From positions 13,281,578 through 13,345,577 of the forward strand of contig NC_041002.1 of the NCBI RefSeq assembly GCF_004193775.1: 64,000 bases of DNA. Direction: 5' to 3'. The number at the start of each line of letters is the position of its first letter. Position 1 is the stretch's first letter. Position numbers and translations under genes: made by a program. Positions 12,985 to 23,335 of the stretch are shown piece after piece. The stretch comes from Glycine soja. Taxonomy: Eukaryota; Streptophyta; Magnoliopsida; Fabales; Fabaceae. A model generated the notes under the pieces. It did no database searches, had not been told where the DNA came from, and saw nothing but the letters and a program-made list of their open reading frames with translations.

Positions 12985-13305
12985 GTAATCGATTACCAAG
13001 GGTGGGTAATCGATTACAAGGCTTAAAAATGAAGACAGGAGGCTGAGATGGTCTCTGGTAATCGATTACCAAGGGGGTGTAATCGATTACCAGGCTTGAA
13101 AACGAAGTTAGGAAATTAAGGGAGCCTTTGGTAATCGATTACCAGCCTGTGTAATCGATTACACAGAGGGATGGGTCACTGGTAATCGATTACCAGGTAT
13201 GTGTAATCGATTACACAGTGCATTTTTGCATATTCCATGTTCTGAGGCTGTGTAATTCGAGTTTAGCCTCTGGTAATCGATTACCAAGTCTGTGTAATCG
13301 ATTAC
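12985..13305 (+). promoter_or_regulatory. Paired GTAATCGATTAC array, 3' LTR of A (10 sites)
   Basis: Five pairs of the palindrome, with in-pair start distances of 21, 21, 20, 21 and 21 bp. The intervening sequence varies while the pitch does not. The same layout occurs in the unrelated LTR at 27216-28202. Confidence 0.85.
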
Positions 13306-13431
13306 CAGAGATGAAAAGCCTTAAGATACCCCTTTTAATTGCATGTAGTGTTTATGAGACGCATTGTGCAGCGGCATAGTTAGATTCTCGTGAAAGAGTC
13401 TACCCCTTTCTTTTCTTTCTTGTAGATTGTG

Positions 13432-13620
13432 ATGGCGGCGCAGCTAATCCATGATCGAGTAAAGATGGAGTGCCTAGAGGGAGCTTGGGAGACCCTCGAA
13501 GGCAACACGAGGTGCCGATTTCGGGGCACCATTCGATTCACGGCTACTTCTTTGGTGCATCCAGATGAACCTGCACGGATGCTTCAGCGCACGGTGGAGT
13601 GGACAGCTTTTTTGGATTAG
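13432..13620 (+). other. Small conserved reading frame inside LTR A (uncertain)
   Basis: A 62-codon frame starting MAAQLIHDRVKMECLEG. It follows a pyrimidine-rich stretch ending TTCTTGTAG, which resembles a splice acceptor. Equivalent frames lie at 5167-5355 and, on the minus strand, near 613-423. All three copies keep the start and most codons, but the copies are young, so this is weak evidence for coding. No known family is recognised. It could be an LTR-encoded exon or chance. Confidence 0.25.
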
Positions 13621-15569
13621 TTTTATATATTTTTGAGGGTGGGTGTATCTAAGACTGACTGTTAGGTTTACTCTTTTGTTTTTGTATGGGTAGACCTGAT
13701 GTATAGGAATTTGATGATTGTATACATGTGGCTGAAGCCACCACTATGGACACCTTTGCTCTGGATGACACTGTATTTTGTAAAACTCCCATATTTTGAA
13801 CAGCTTTAAATGATGAATGCATTTATGATCGATCTTGTTATTTGAAAAGAAAGCATTAACAACTTTATTTGTAAAAGAGTTTATCGACCGTATTTTATTC
13901 TTTTATTTTCACGTGACGACCTACAGTAATGGCTGGTACATTCTTCCTTTTGAAACAACAATTTAGTTTTAGAGATTATGAACGGTAAGAAAGAATTGAC
14001 TCCGAATAGAGTTGTGAACTGGCCATTCAGGACTCTATAGTGAGGATTTTCCTTCTAAACCTTGTTTTGGTGAAAAGAGAAAGAAATGAAAAAGAAAAAG
14101 AAGAAAAAAAAATTTACCATGGTTTTTGTTAATTAAATCATTACTATTAAACCAATCATTATTTTGGGGACGCCACATTAATTAGTCCTTAACATGTTCA
14201 TGCAAAATTCTTAGAGAGTCTTTGATTGTGAACCTTTTCTTGAACTTTTAGGTTTTCCCTATGAGTGTGCCTATTGTGAATTTGAGTTTTGGTGATTGAA
14301 TTGCTGGATGAAATTTTGATCCTAAGTGAATATTGAACTACTAAAACTGTGGTAATCAAGCCTAGTGAGTTCAACATACATAGGAAGGTTGAATGTAAGC
14401 CCAAGGCAATCAATATTCCATGCTAAAAAAAACATTTCGAAGTCTGAAATCGCTGGTGCTAGCAGCTTGGACATGCAAACTTGTAAAAATTACTGAGAAT
14501 TGGTTACTTATAATTTTGAGCTGCAATTTTTAGTGAATTTTTTATACATCTGGAAAAAAGTAATAAAAAAAAACCAAGTGATTTGGATAAAAGGAAAAAA
14601 TACTAAAAATCACACAAGTTGGCAGAAAAATCAATATCCAGGAAAAAAAGTGAAAGGGAAGTGTGCTTGTTATTTTGGCTCAAAATTTATTCTATAATTG
14701 GTGCCTATGTTATACAATCTTAGTTCTTAAATTTCAATGAAAAATTACTGTGAAAACAAGTGCCAAAGCTAGAGGTTTGTTGAGTCTTTTTTTTTTTTTT
14801 TTTTACTTTTTTTACTCTACTCTAGAGCCATTATAAGTTTCTCTTTGAGTCCTAGCTTGCTTCTATGTCCTTTTCATTGCTTTAATTGTTGAATAATCCT
14901 TGAAAAATTGTCTTGTTAAAACTCCATTGATTTAGCTTTCATTTAATTTTTTTTGGTCTTTGGTTATTGCTTGTCTCTTTGTTTCCTTGTTTGTGGGTTG
15001 CCATATAGGAAATTGGAAGGAGGATTGGTGTTATCCCTTAAAGAATTTGAGTCAAGAAGAAAGGGGCCAACCACCTTAAGAGCTATTGGACTAAGAAGCA
15101 CTCCAAATTGAGTGAATCACCAAAGAGAGACAACCACCAAATTTGAGGACCGTTTTGTAATTTTGTAATTTGCAATTTCCTTACCTTTATTGCTTTCAAG
15201 TTTTGTAACAAAATGGCCTTTCATTGGAAGTGTGTTGGGAGCCTCCAATAGGTTACCAAACTTCCATTTGTGTGTAATAATTTTAGGCAATTTTTCCTTA
15301 GGATAGTGAGTGTTTTGTTGGGAACCTTGAATGTGGTCATCCAAACAATCTTAGGATTCTCCTAGTTTACATTTCTTGCTTACTTTCATAGCTTATTTCC
15401 TTTACCTTCCATTGTCAAACCACCTAGATAGCTTTCCTTTTACCAATTAGTTTTTGACCTTATCTTTCACGCCTCTTTTAGTGCTTATTTTGGCTAGTTT
15501 CCACCATAGTTTCTTTTACCTTTTATTTTCAAACCTCCAACAAGAAAGAACCACAACTTAGGAACCAAC

Positions 15570-16345
15570 ATGAGTCATCATTCATCTAGTCTTAATGGCA
15601 AGGGTACTAGTCATAAAGACCCTTTATCTATAATCTTAGATGAGTTGAGTTCCCTCAAGTTATGGAAAGAAAAACAAGAGAGAAAAGAAAAAGGAAAAAA
15701 AGAGTGGAAAAAATAAGTCAAGATGAAAGAAAGAAAATAAGAGAGGAAGAAAGAAGAAAAATAATGAAAGAAATGAAAAGAGAAAAACATGCCTCCTATA
15801 GTAGTCATAACTCTTGCAAGAGCCTAAGTGAAGAACTTCGTGACTATTACGAAGAAAGGCATAGGTCACATCTTAGACCTCACTCCCATAGAAGAGAAAA
15901 GGAAAGAAAGCTTCAAGAGGCTAACATTAACCTCCCATACTTCCATGGGAAGGATAATGTAGAGGCTAACTTAGTTTGGGAAATAAGGGTAGAGCAATAA
16001 CTTAAAAAGAAGTCTACGTCAAAATCTTATGGCTCTCACTCTTATCCAAAGAAAGACCAAGGTCAAGGCATCTTAGGGGTGACACCTTCTAAGCCCAAAG
16101 ATGATAAGGGAAAGACAATAGAAAAGCAAGCCCCTAAGGCTAGTATGCAAGAGAAAACTAGCTCTATAAAGTGCTTTAAATGTCTTGGAAGAGGACACAT
16201 TACTTCTCAATGCCCCACCACAAAAACCATGATTATGTGGGGCCAAGACATCTATAGTAGCCAAGATAAGGCTAATACTTCACCTTCCTCTAGTGAAAGT
16301 GAAGAAGCAAAAGGGGAAGAATCTAGTGAAGAAATCTACCCCTAA
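15570..16345 (+). pseudogene. Gag relic of B1
   Basis: Starts MSHHSSSLNGKG at 15570, like the B2 gag at 25116. It is Lys/Glu/Arg-rich (15660-15930) and has one CCHC zinc knuckle (CFKC....H....C, near 16171-16212). Breaks: a frame change in the A-rich run near 15700 and a CAA-to-TAA stop at 15998-16000, where B2 keeps CAA. The product would be a nucleic-acid-binding capsid protein if intact. No protease follows the knuckle. Confidence 0.75.
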
Positions 16346-16363
16346 GAAGAAGGACAACCATTA

Positions 16364-17243
16364 GTGGTTAAAGAGAAGTGTAAGGAGGTAAGTGTTTCCT
16401 CCAAGAGGTTAGCTAAGAAGGAAACTCATTTTACAATAAAGACAAACATTAAAGAAACTTTCCCTCTTAGACAACCTCCACATTTTCTCTTTTCTAAAAA
16501 GACACTTGCTAGCATTGCCACACCTCTTGGGCTTGAGTTTATTCCTCAAGTAAAGAAGTTGTTGGATGAGGGTTTGGTTAGTAAGAGCTTAAATCCTTGT
16601 GCTTTGTTGGCGCCCAAAATAGGTATTATTAGGCACCAAGTCCCTAAAATAGGTGGTATGATGAATGTTTTGAGTGGTGCAACCCTCTTTTGTAAAATCA
16701 CTCGTGCACCTAACATCTTCATGGTGTGTGTACATAGGGACCCATTAGGTAGGTTTGTTCTTATTTTTAGTTTCAATACAAACTTAGGTACTCATATGGG
16801 ACAACTTAGGTTTGTCATACTTTTTGGTAGGAATAATCAATATGAAAATACAAAAAAATGTATGTTTTATTGCGTTACTTTTCTTAATTTTTCAAATAGT
16901 GATCAAGGGGTTCCCATGAACCCTAAGAGAATAAAGGTCATTCTTGAGTGGCCCACTCCACCAAGTATAAGAAAAATTTGGGGCTTCCATGACTTAAAAA
17001 ACTTTTACAAAAGGTTTGTCCCATATTTTTCTATACTTGTACCACCACTCATTGAGTTGGTGAGGAACCATGTTCCTTCATGGGAAGATGCCCAGGAAAT
17101 GGATTTTCAGACCTTACCTTACTTCAACATACCAAACACCACTAATACATATGTTTTTGTTCTTTTTACAGGTGTTGAGGAAAGGAGCCCAGAGTATGAA
17201 GAACCTCAAGATTTGAGGTCAAATCCTTTCGAAGGTGGAGGGA
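16364..17243 (+). pseudogene. Rearranged pol relic of B1
   Basis: One open frame whose pieces resemble parts of gypsy reverse transcriptase out of full context. They are an RT-start motif (VKKLLDEGLVSKSLNPCALL), scrambled middle pieces, then a motif like the region after the RT active site (DPKRIKV-type, WGFHDLKNFYKRFVPYFS). The catalytic DD motif, RNase H and integrase are absent, so it cannot encode an enzyme. The frame runs into the LTR (PFEGGGNDAIL at the LTR boundary). B2 carries the same rearranged structure, so the deletion predates both copies. Confidence 0.75.
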
Positions 17244-17244
17244 A

Positions 17245-18150
17245 TGATGCAATCCTACCCCGCAAGGGCATTGGATAAAAGACTCCAAGTAGATTGAGCC
17301 AAAGATCCAAGGGAAGGCCCTAGGGTTCTCATGAGTCTTAGGGTAGATTTTGAGCCCATGGGCTAAGTATGAGCCCGCTTATCTTTGTAAATATTAGAAT
17401 AGGTTTTTCCTTCGTTTGGGCCTTGTATTTTGGCCATTCTAGTAGTATAGGGTTTTAGCCTTGTATTTCGAGGCATTTTGAGTAGTCTTTGTAGTAGGTA
17501 CTTTTTTGTAATTTCATGTATTTTGTCATGGAGGTGAGCTTAGCTATTATAGGGGGTGTGTAGCTAAGCTCTAGCTTCTCATCTCAAGGAGGTGAGCTTA
17601 GCTATTAAAAAGGTGTGTGTAGCTAAGCTCTAGCTTCTTTAGGAATCTTCTCAAGGAAGCTTCTCAAGGAGGTGAGCTTAGTTATGAGAGGGGTGTATGT
17701 AGCTAAGCTCTAGCTTCCCAAGGAAGTTTTCTCAAAGAAGTTTCTCAAAGAAGTTTTCTCAAGAAAGCTTCTCAAGGAAGCTACCTAGTCTATAAATAGA
17801 AGCATGTGTAACACTTGTTGTAACTTTGATGACTGAGAGTCTTGTGAGACACAACTCAAAGTTCAACTTCTCTCCCTTTTTTCCTCCTTCAATTTTGTGC
17901 TCCCCCCTCTCTGTTTCTCTCCCTCTTTCTTTTCCTCCATTGAAGCATCCTCTCCAAGCTTCTTATCCAAGGCTCATCTTGGTGGTGAAGCTCCTTCTTC
18001 CATGGCTTATTCCCTAATGGATGGCGCTTCCTCTCACCTCTTCTCCTTTGTCTTCCGCTGCATCTCCATGGTGGAAAATGACCATTAAAGGACCTCATTG
18101 AAGCTCAAAGATCCAGCCTCCATAGAAGCCCCGCAAGCAAGCTTCCATCA
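17245..18150 (+). repeat. 3' LTR of B1 (906 bp)
   Basis: Begins TGATGCAATCC after a purine tract (GAAGGTGGAGGGAA) and ends CCATCA. TATA box CTATAAATAG lies near 17790-17800. The ends match the B2 LTRs, but much of the U3 differs: B1 has a tandem repeat where B2 has unrelated sequence. Confidence 0.85.
17530..17730 (+). repeat. Tandem repeat in U3 of LTR B1
   Basis: Three units begin GGAGGTGAGCTTAG at 17530, 17588 and 17668. Each ends in GTAGCTAAGCTCTAGCTTC. They lie just upstream of the TATA box and look like duplicated enhancer units. B2 lacks them. Confidence 0.85.
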
Positions 18151-19834
18151 TTATGTTTGCCACATGCGCATGTGAATGCGGTTGTCTCAACATCAGTTTT
18201 TTTGTAGCTGTAACTGCAAACTGAATAACACCTTGAATGGTTATCCATAACAATTCTATTAATGGTGTTGACAGTAACACAAACAATTTCCTGGAAAAAA
18301 AACATAGGCGTCACATTCCAAACCAACTGGTACAGCCATTGAATAAATAGCAGGACTTTCATTACAGTTCATAGACTTTGATCACCGGGACTTTTCATCA
18401 GGTTTTCCATTGAACTGAATTAATAGTTAAGATAAATAACAATTTTACCTCAGAAATTTTGTTAACCTCAGAGATTGTCTTTGCTTCAGCTTTTGAAAGA
18501 AATGCATCCTTTGACGATATTTGGCTTGAACCTGAAACCTGCGAACTCCCTTGGCCACCAGGTGTCAAAATTGACCAGACCTGAATGCCTAAATCAGAAA
18601 GCCTATAAACATAGAATAAACCAAAACTGCTAGAAAAAATAATCCACACATGTAATTAAGAAAGTTTATAAATACAGGACCAAGGCCATGACCAACAAAC
18701 CTCTCCCTGAATTCTTGAATTTCAAACACAACTTCATTGATCAATAATTTGGAGGCCCTCAACGAATTACTGACTAAGGGTGCATAAGATCTTGTATTTA
18801 TTTGTGACAAAAAGAACACATAAGATGTTATTTAATAAGCTCAAGAATTCATAAATTTGACATCATGTTGTACCCTGGCCTTCTTTGATTTGCGCATGGG
18901 TCAATATAATAATGATGAGGACATCATTTTCAGACTCATTCAAGTAGTCTAAGAACTGCAAGCAATAACTATCCCACAGAGTGCAAGACAGGATTTGGCC
19001 ACTATGGCAAATAAACAATGGTTAATGCATCAGCTTATAATGATCAAATACAAATAGCAATTGGACACCATACCAAACAAACAATGATTAGAGTAACAAC
19101 ATATAATAATTTTAAAAACATAATTTGTCAAAAGGTCAATTGCACAATATAACCTCAAATCCTTGAGTTTGAAAACAACCCTTGTACTCTTTGATCCCAC
19201 ATGGCGATAGACCACCTCATCCATGACGCCAATAATGTCTCAAGAAATCAAAAAATAAAAAATGTCATCAAAAGAGCTATAAATTTTGTGAACAAACTAA
19301 TTGAACAAATTGCAACTGAACTTACCAACCAACAACTTAGGTTGGAAGAGCCCAACAATGACATTGGTGAAATCAGCAAATTTATATTTCTTAAAGGGAA
19401 GATCTTCCAAATCGGATTGCCTCACAATAGTAACTCCAGTGAAAACTAATTTATACTGGTGATCACAAATTCTAAATTGACCATTATTCTTCACAACTTT
19501 AAAATTATGCATTACATAAGTACAATTTTCCATCAAATCAGCCTTCCAAGACTTTAGCTGATCTTGTTTGCAGACAACATAGATTGCATCTCCCTGTAAT
19601 AGACAAAGTATATAAGTAACTGGTTGAATGGTTAATAATGAACCAAACAAAAAGACAAAGAAAACCATACATGAGAAACAGAGAAAACCATACATGAGAA
19701 TCAATTATGACCATTTCCGCTTGTTTAGACCTGTTGGGAGTCCCAAGAAACCAAAGATCAATAATTCTTACAGCAAGCTTAAGTGTCTCTTTTGATCCAT
19801 TAATAGACTTGATGTTATCTGGAGCACGTGCCAT
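18151..19834 (-). pseudogene. RPA70-like (replication protein A large subunit-like) gene, broken by B1
   Basis: Minus strand. Exon 1 (19834-19694, MARAPDNIKSING...), exon 2 (19593-19326, GDAIYVVCKQDQLKSW...) and exon 3 (19238-19154, DIIGVMDEVVYRH...) join in frame through GT-AG introns, with codon phase kept at both junctions. Later pieces are seen near 18800-18702, 18575-18451 and 18291-18151 (IVMDN, KKTD, FTCACGKHN). The family is the plant RPA1-like/DUF223 group: OB folds that bind single-stranded DNA, with a C-terminal zinc-ribbon-like region. The stretch between exon 3 and the next piece is missing, and B1 cuts the gene inside the zinc region. The C-terminal part should lie left of the window. 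Such genes are multi-copy in legumes. Confidence 0.8.
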
Positions 19835-21530
19835 AATTCTGCAACAACAACATGATCGATAAACTTTGAATAGAAATGCACATGGGAGAATCAAAGAAGG
19901 TGCAGCAAGGCAGCAAGACATATGGCAGAAAACAAAGGCAAGCGAGCAAGGTAGCTGGCAAAAAACTAAGGGCAAAACGGGAGGGGTCAAATAGGCATTT
20001 CAATGGCCTGCTTTTGTTACTTACACATCCAATAAATGATCCAAGAAATGGCCAAGCATGGCCACGACAAACCGAAAAGTTAATTGATCAGTCAGAAACA
20101 AAACATGAAGTTGGAAATGTGGTAACAATGACCAACAAAGGAAAAACAAACATGCATAAGAATGAGGCAAGCTACGGACACAAGTGCATAATAGACATGC
20201 AAGTCTCAGCATGAGATGAAAAAAATATATCAGAAAGAAGCACAAAACATTAAATGAAGAACTAAAGATACATAACAGGCAAAACACATTCGAACATAAT
20301 TTTTAGCCTCATTCAAGTACTCTAAGAACTGCAACCAATAATTATCCTATAGGGTGCAAGAAAGTATATAATAGACATGCATAGGAATCAGCCAACCTGC
20401 TGGCACAATTGTGTAGTAGACATGCAAGTATCAGCATGACATAAAAAAAAAATATAGAAACAAACAATGGTCAATGTATCAATTTATAATCAAAACACAA
20501 CCACAATTTTTCACAAACAAAGCTCAGCACAAACTGACTGAAACACAATGATACAAAAAATCCAACCATGCATTGACAAAAGGCAAAAAATCTCAGGAAA
20601 ACACCAACAAAAAAAACCAAAAAAAAATACTTAAGCTAAAGAAGCTCAACCAAACGTCAACCGGCTAAAAATTTAGACACAAAAGAGGAGATTTAATTTC
20701 CAAAAATTTACAACCAAAAGGAAGACCAAAGCATTACCTTCACTCCCCACAACCAAAGAGAACAACGCAACAAATCAAACTGCAGAAAACAGGGGATTTA
20801 TTTTCCAAAAGTTTACAACCAAAAGGAAGACCAAACATGAACGCAAGCATGCAGCAAAAGAAACGGAAAAACAAAGGAGAAGAACCTGAAAAAATCAATG
20901 CTACCCTTCATTCCCCGCAACCAAAGAGAACACCGCAGCAAACCAAACTGCAAAACAAACTGAAATGGACTCAAAAGTTAGACAGAAAACAGGGGATTTA
21001 TTTTCCAAAAATTTACAACCATAAGGAAGACAAAACATGAACGCAAGCATGCAGCAAAAGAAAGTGAAAAACAAAGGAGAAGAACCTGAAAAAATCAATG
21101 CTTGGTTCACAAACCAAAAAACTGAAGAAGAAACAAAACAACAAGGCAACGTAAGATATAGTGGAACAAATGGACATAGAAAGAAGACCAAACCAACACA
21201 ACAAAAGTGTCACATGGTAAAAAAAAAAAAGCAACACAGCAAACCAAGTGGCAGAAAACTAAACCCAAAGTTGGAAATAATTAATTGAAGCTATAAACAT
21301 ATAGCATCATATATTAATCCACAGAGAAAGAAAAGCAAAGCATTGTTTGGCGAAAGAAAAATTGACAGCAACAAAACCAATGAGGAAGTGAAAAATTCAA
21401 ACAGAAACAAAAGCAAGAACAGGCAACGAAAGAGATGGGCAACAACAATTAAGAACGAAGAAACAAAACAAACTTCGTGAGGATATCACGCAAATAGAGG
21501 TAGCAACAATTGATAAGAACATGACGCTGG
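19835..21530. repeat. Upstream flank of the RPA-like gene; repeat shared with 34600-36990
   Basis: No convincing gene. Long parts match 35740-36990 in the same orientation. Shared stretches include AAGAACTGCAACCAATAAT, GGAATCAGCCAACCTGC and CAGGGGATTTATTT. Within it, two near-copies of the CAGGGGATTTATTT / AACGCAAGCATGCAGCAAAAG block lie near 20785-20900 and 20985-21100. It is best read as 5' flank and leader of an RPA-like repeat family. Confidence 0.65.
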
Positions 21531-21640
21531 TGGCTACTTTTATTATTATTATTATGATTATGATTATTATGATAATTAGTATTATGATAATTAGAATTAT
21601 AATAATTATTATTATTACAATAATTATCAATATCATTATT

Positions 21641-21685
<45 letters not shown>

Positions 21686-21690
21686 ATCTT
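21531..21690. repeat. (ATT)n microsatellite, interrupted
   Basis: Trinucleotide ATT/ATA-rich tract. Shorter ones lie at 21860-21932 and 22290-22310. The last two sit exactly at the left edges of the two copies of the 378-bp duplication. Confidence 0.95.
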
Positions 21691-21932
21691 TTAAATTATT
21701 TTGTGTACTGTGCAGAACATTATCTGGAGCAGCTAAAGGCAATGATAGGAAAATTGAGGATACAATTAATGGAGTTTTCAAAAGTATGATGCTATTTATA
21801 CTGTTTATATCATACTATAATTTTAGATTTTAAATCAAAAAGTTCTATATAAGTTTTGTGTTGTTATTATTATTTAAAATTATTATTATAATTATTATTA
21901 TCATTATTAGTTTATTATTATTATTATTATTA

Positions 21933-22363
21933 TGGAGGCTCTAGTTAAAGATTTTTTTTATGTTATGATGTCAGGAGTTGGATGTTTCTCTCTAATTGAT
22001 AATTTTTTCCAAATTTAATTGCTCAGCTTTAAAAAAGTGTTTTTTTCCATGTTTATTTTTTCCCACTTTGTCTTATGGTTTAATTTTGATTTGGGGTTTA
22101 TCTTCTATATATTTGATAATTTAATGCATTTGAATTTGAATATGAATACTTTGCAGAGGCAATATAATCATTATCAAGGTTGGAAAAGAAGACACGTGGA
22201 CTAAGCAAGAGAACTGGAAGTGTGATGCGGAAATGCTAAAAAATCCACCAAATGTACCATGTGTTAATATATCAAGCATGGGTATAATATGATTATTATT
22301 ATTATTATTATGGAGGCTCTAGTTAAAGATCTTTTTTTATGTTGTGATGACAGGAGTTGGATG
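21933..22363 (+). repeat. 378-bp tandem duplication: copy 1 and start of copy 2
   Basis: The motif TGGAGGCTCTAGTTAAAGAT begins at 21933 and again at 22311. Copy 1 runs to about 22288. Copy 2 runs 22311-22363, is interrupted by element B2 at GGATG, and resumes at 30236. Shared later segments include CAATATAATCATTATCAAGG and ATATCAAGC. The block may hold exon debris (an acceptor-like TTTGCAG before AGGCAATATAATC), but no gene is recognised. Confidence 0.85.
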
Positions 22364-23320
22364 TGAAGCAATCCTACCCCGCAAGGGCATTTGATAGAAA
22401 AACTCCAAGTAGATTGGGCCAAAGATGCAAAAGAAGGCCCTAGGGTTCTTATGAGCCTTAGGGTAGATTTCAGGCCCATGGGCTAAGTACGAGCCCACTT
22501 ATCTTTGTAAATATTAGACTAAGGTTTCATTATTTTTGGGCCTTGTATTTAGGGCTCCATAATGTAGGTAGGGTACCCTAGAAATATAGGATTTTTCAGC
22601 CCTTGTATTTTAGGGCACCTAGACTAGTTTTTGTATTAGGGGTAGTTTTGTAATTTCACATTCACTAAGTGGATATTTGATGTGTGTGGTTGGAAATAAA
22701 TTTAATTGAATTGGTAGAAGCCCAATCCAATTAAATTTTAGAGGGGGAGATGAGCATTTGCTTACTACACCCCATTGCCACATCATATAGTCACACTTTG
22801 TGCATGTCCTTCATGCTTTTCATGCCTCATGACACCTAAGCACACTTAGTGGAGAATCTTGGAATTGATCTTGGATTAGTGGGCTGAACCATAACTAAAA
22901 TTCACTAATCATAATTAGTGAAATTTTGGCTCCAAAGTTTGGCTCCACAAATTCAATTTCAAATTCAAGTGAAATTTGAATTTCCCTCCAATTTTGTGTG
23001 ACACTTAGGCTATAAATAGAGTTCATGTGTGTGCATTTTTTTGAACTTTGATGATTTGAATATTAAACTTCAGATTTCAAAGCTCATTTGGAGCAAAAAA
23101 TTTCGTGTTCTTCTCTCCCTCTCCCTTCATTCATCTCCTTCTTCCTCCAAGCTCTTATCCATGGCCTCCTATGGTGGTGAGCTGCTTCTAGACTCATCTT
23201 CTCCTTGAAGTGGCGTCTCCTCTCTCTCTTCCTTCTCCATTCCGCTGCCATTCCAAGAAGCAAAGGAATCCATTGATGAAGAAGATCCTAGGCCTACAAG
23301 CTCCAATGGAGCTTGCATCA
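22364..23320 (+). repeat. 5' LTR of B2 (957 bp)
   Basis: Begins TGAAGCAATCC (one base off the TGATGC of the 3' LTR) and ends GCTTGCATCA. TATA-like CTATAAATAG lies near 23010-23020. Confidence 0.9.
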
Positions 23321-23322
23321 AG

Positions 23323-23335
23323 TGGTAATCAGAGC
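23323..23335 (+). other. Primer-binding site of B2
   Basis: TGGTAATCAGAGC starts two bases after the LTR. It is the tRNA-iMet site with one extra A. The following leader (23336-25115) has no gene; its latter part is the B1 sequence seen at 14178-15569. Confidence 0.75.

Larger units (their letters stand above)
3501..14177 (+). mobile_element. Ty3/gypsy chromovirus, family A (5' LTR truncated by A')
   Basis: The parts run in order: truncated 5' LTR (3501-5912), initiator-Met type primer-binding site, gag-pol frame (6203-10444), chromodomain tail, purine tract and complete 3' LTR (10613-14177). A chromodomain after integrase and a very long LTR point to the Tekay/Del type of chromovirus (inference). 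By hand the two LTRs differ at about 40 of 2398 shared bases (about 1.7%) plus one 14-bp indel, so the insertion is young. At the usual plant rate of 1.3e-8 per site per year this is under one million years (rough). The host sequence after 14177 (TTAATTAGTCC) continues an uninterrupted copy seen at 23850 in element B2, so A inserted into B1 with expected target duplication TTAAT. Confidence 0.93.
10613..14177 (+). repeat. 3' LTR of element A (3565 bp, complete)
   Basis: Runs from TGTAACATCC to GACGCCACA. It contains an (AT)n tract at 10670-10713, a CT-rich leader-like stretch near 11205-11260, the palindrome array at 12985-13305 and a small reading frame at 13432-13620. It serves as the reference for the two other family-A LTR copies. 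The base after the LTR belongs to element B1. Confidence 0.93.
14178..18150 (+). mobile_element. Ty3/gypsy element B1, 3' part (interrupted by A)
   Basis: Collinear with B2 from 23850 onward: leader, gag relic, a deleted pol relic and a 906-bp 3' LTR (17245-18150). Its 5' LTR and first internal bases must lie left of the window, beyond A. The LTR ends in CATCA and the next bases (TTATG) belong to an RPA-like exon, so B1 sits in that gene with expected target duplication TTATG. From 14178 to 15569 there is untranslated leader with no gene. Confidence 0.85.

Noticed and set aside
15611..15869. Phe/Ser-rich minus-strand frames opposite the B1 gag
   Set aside because: Shadow of the Lys/Glu-rich gag on the other strand.
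18151..21530. Calling the RPA-like region a Helitron
   Set aside because: No Rep/helicase sequence and no convincing TC start or CTRR hairpin end seen, so it is kept only as a question in the findings.
21397..21781. Poly-Ile and poly-Asn frames
   Set aside because: Translation of the (ATT)n microsatellite.
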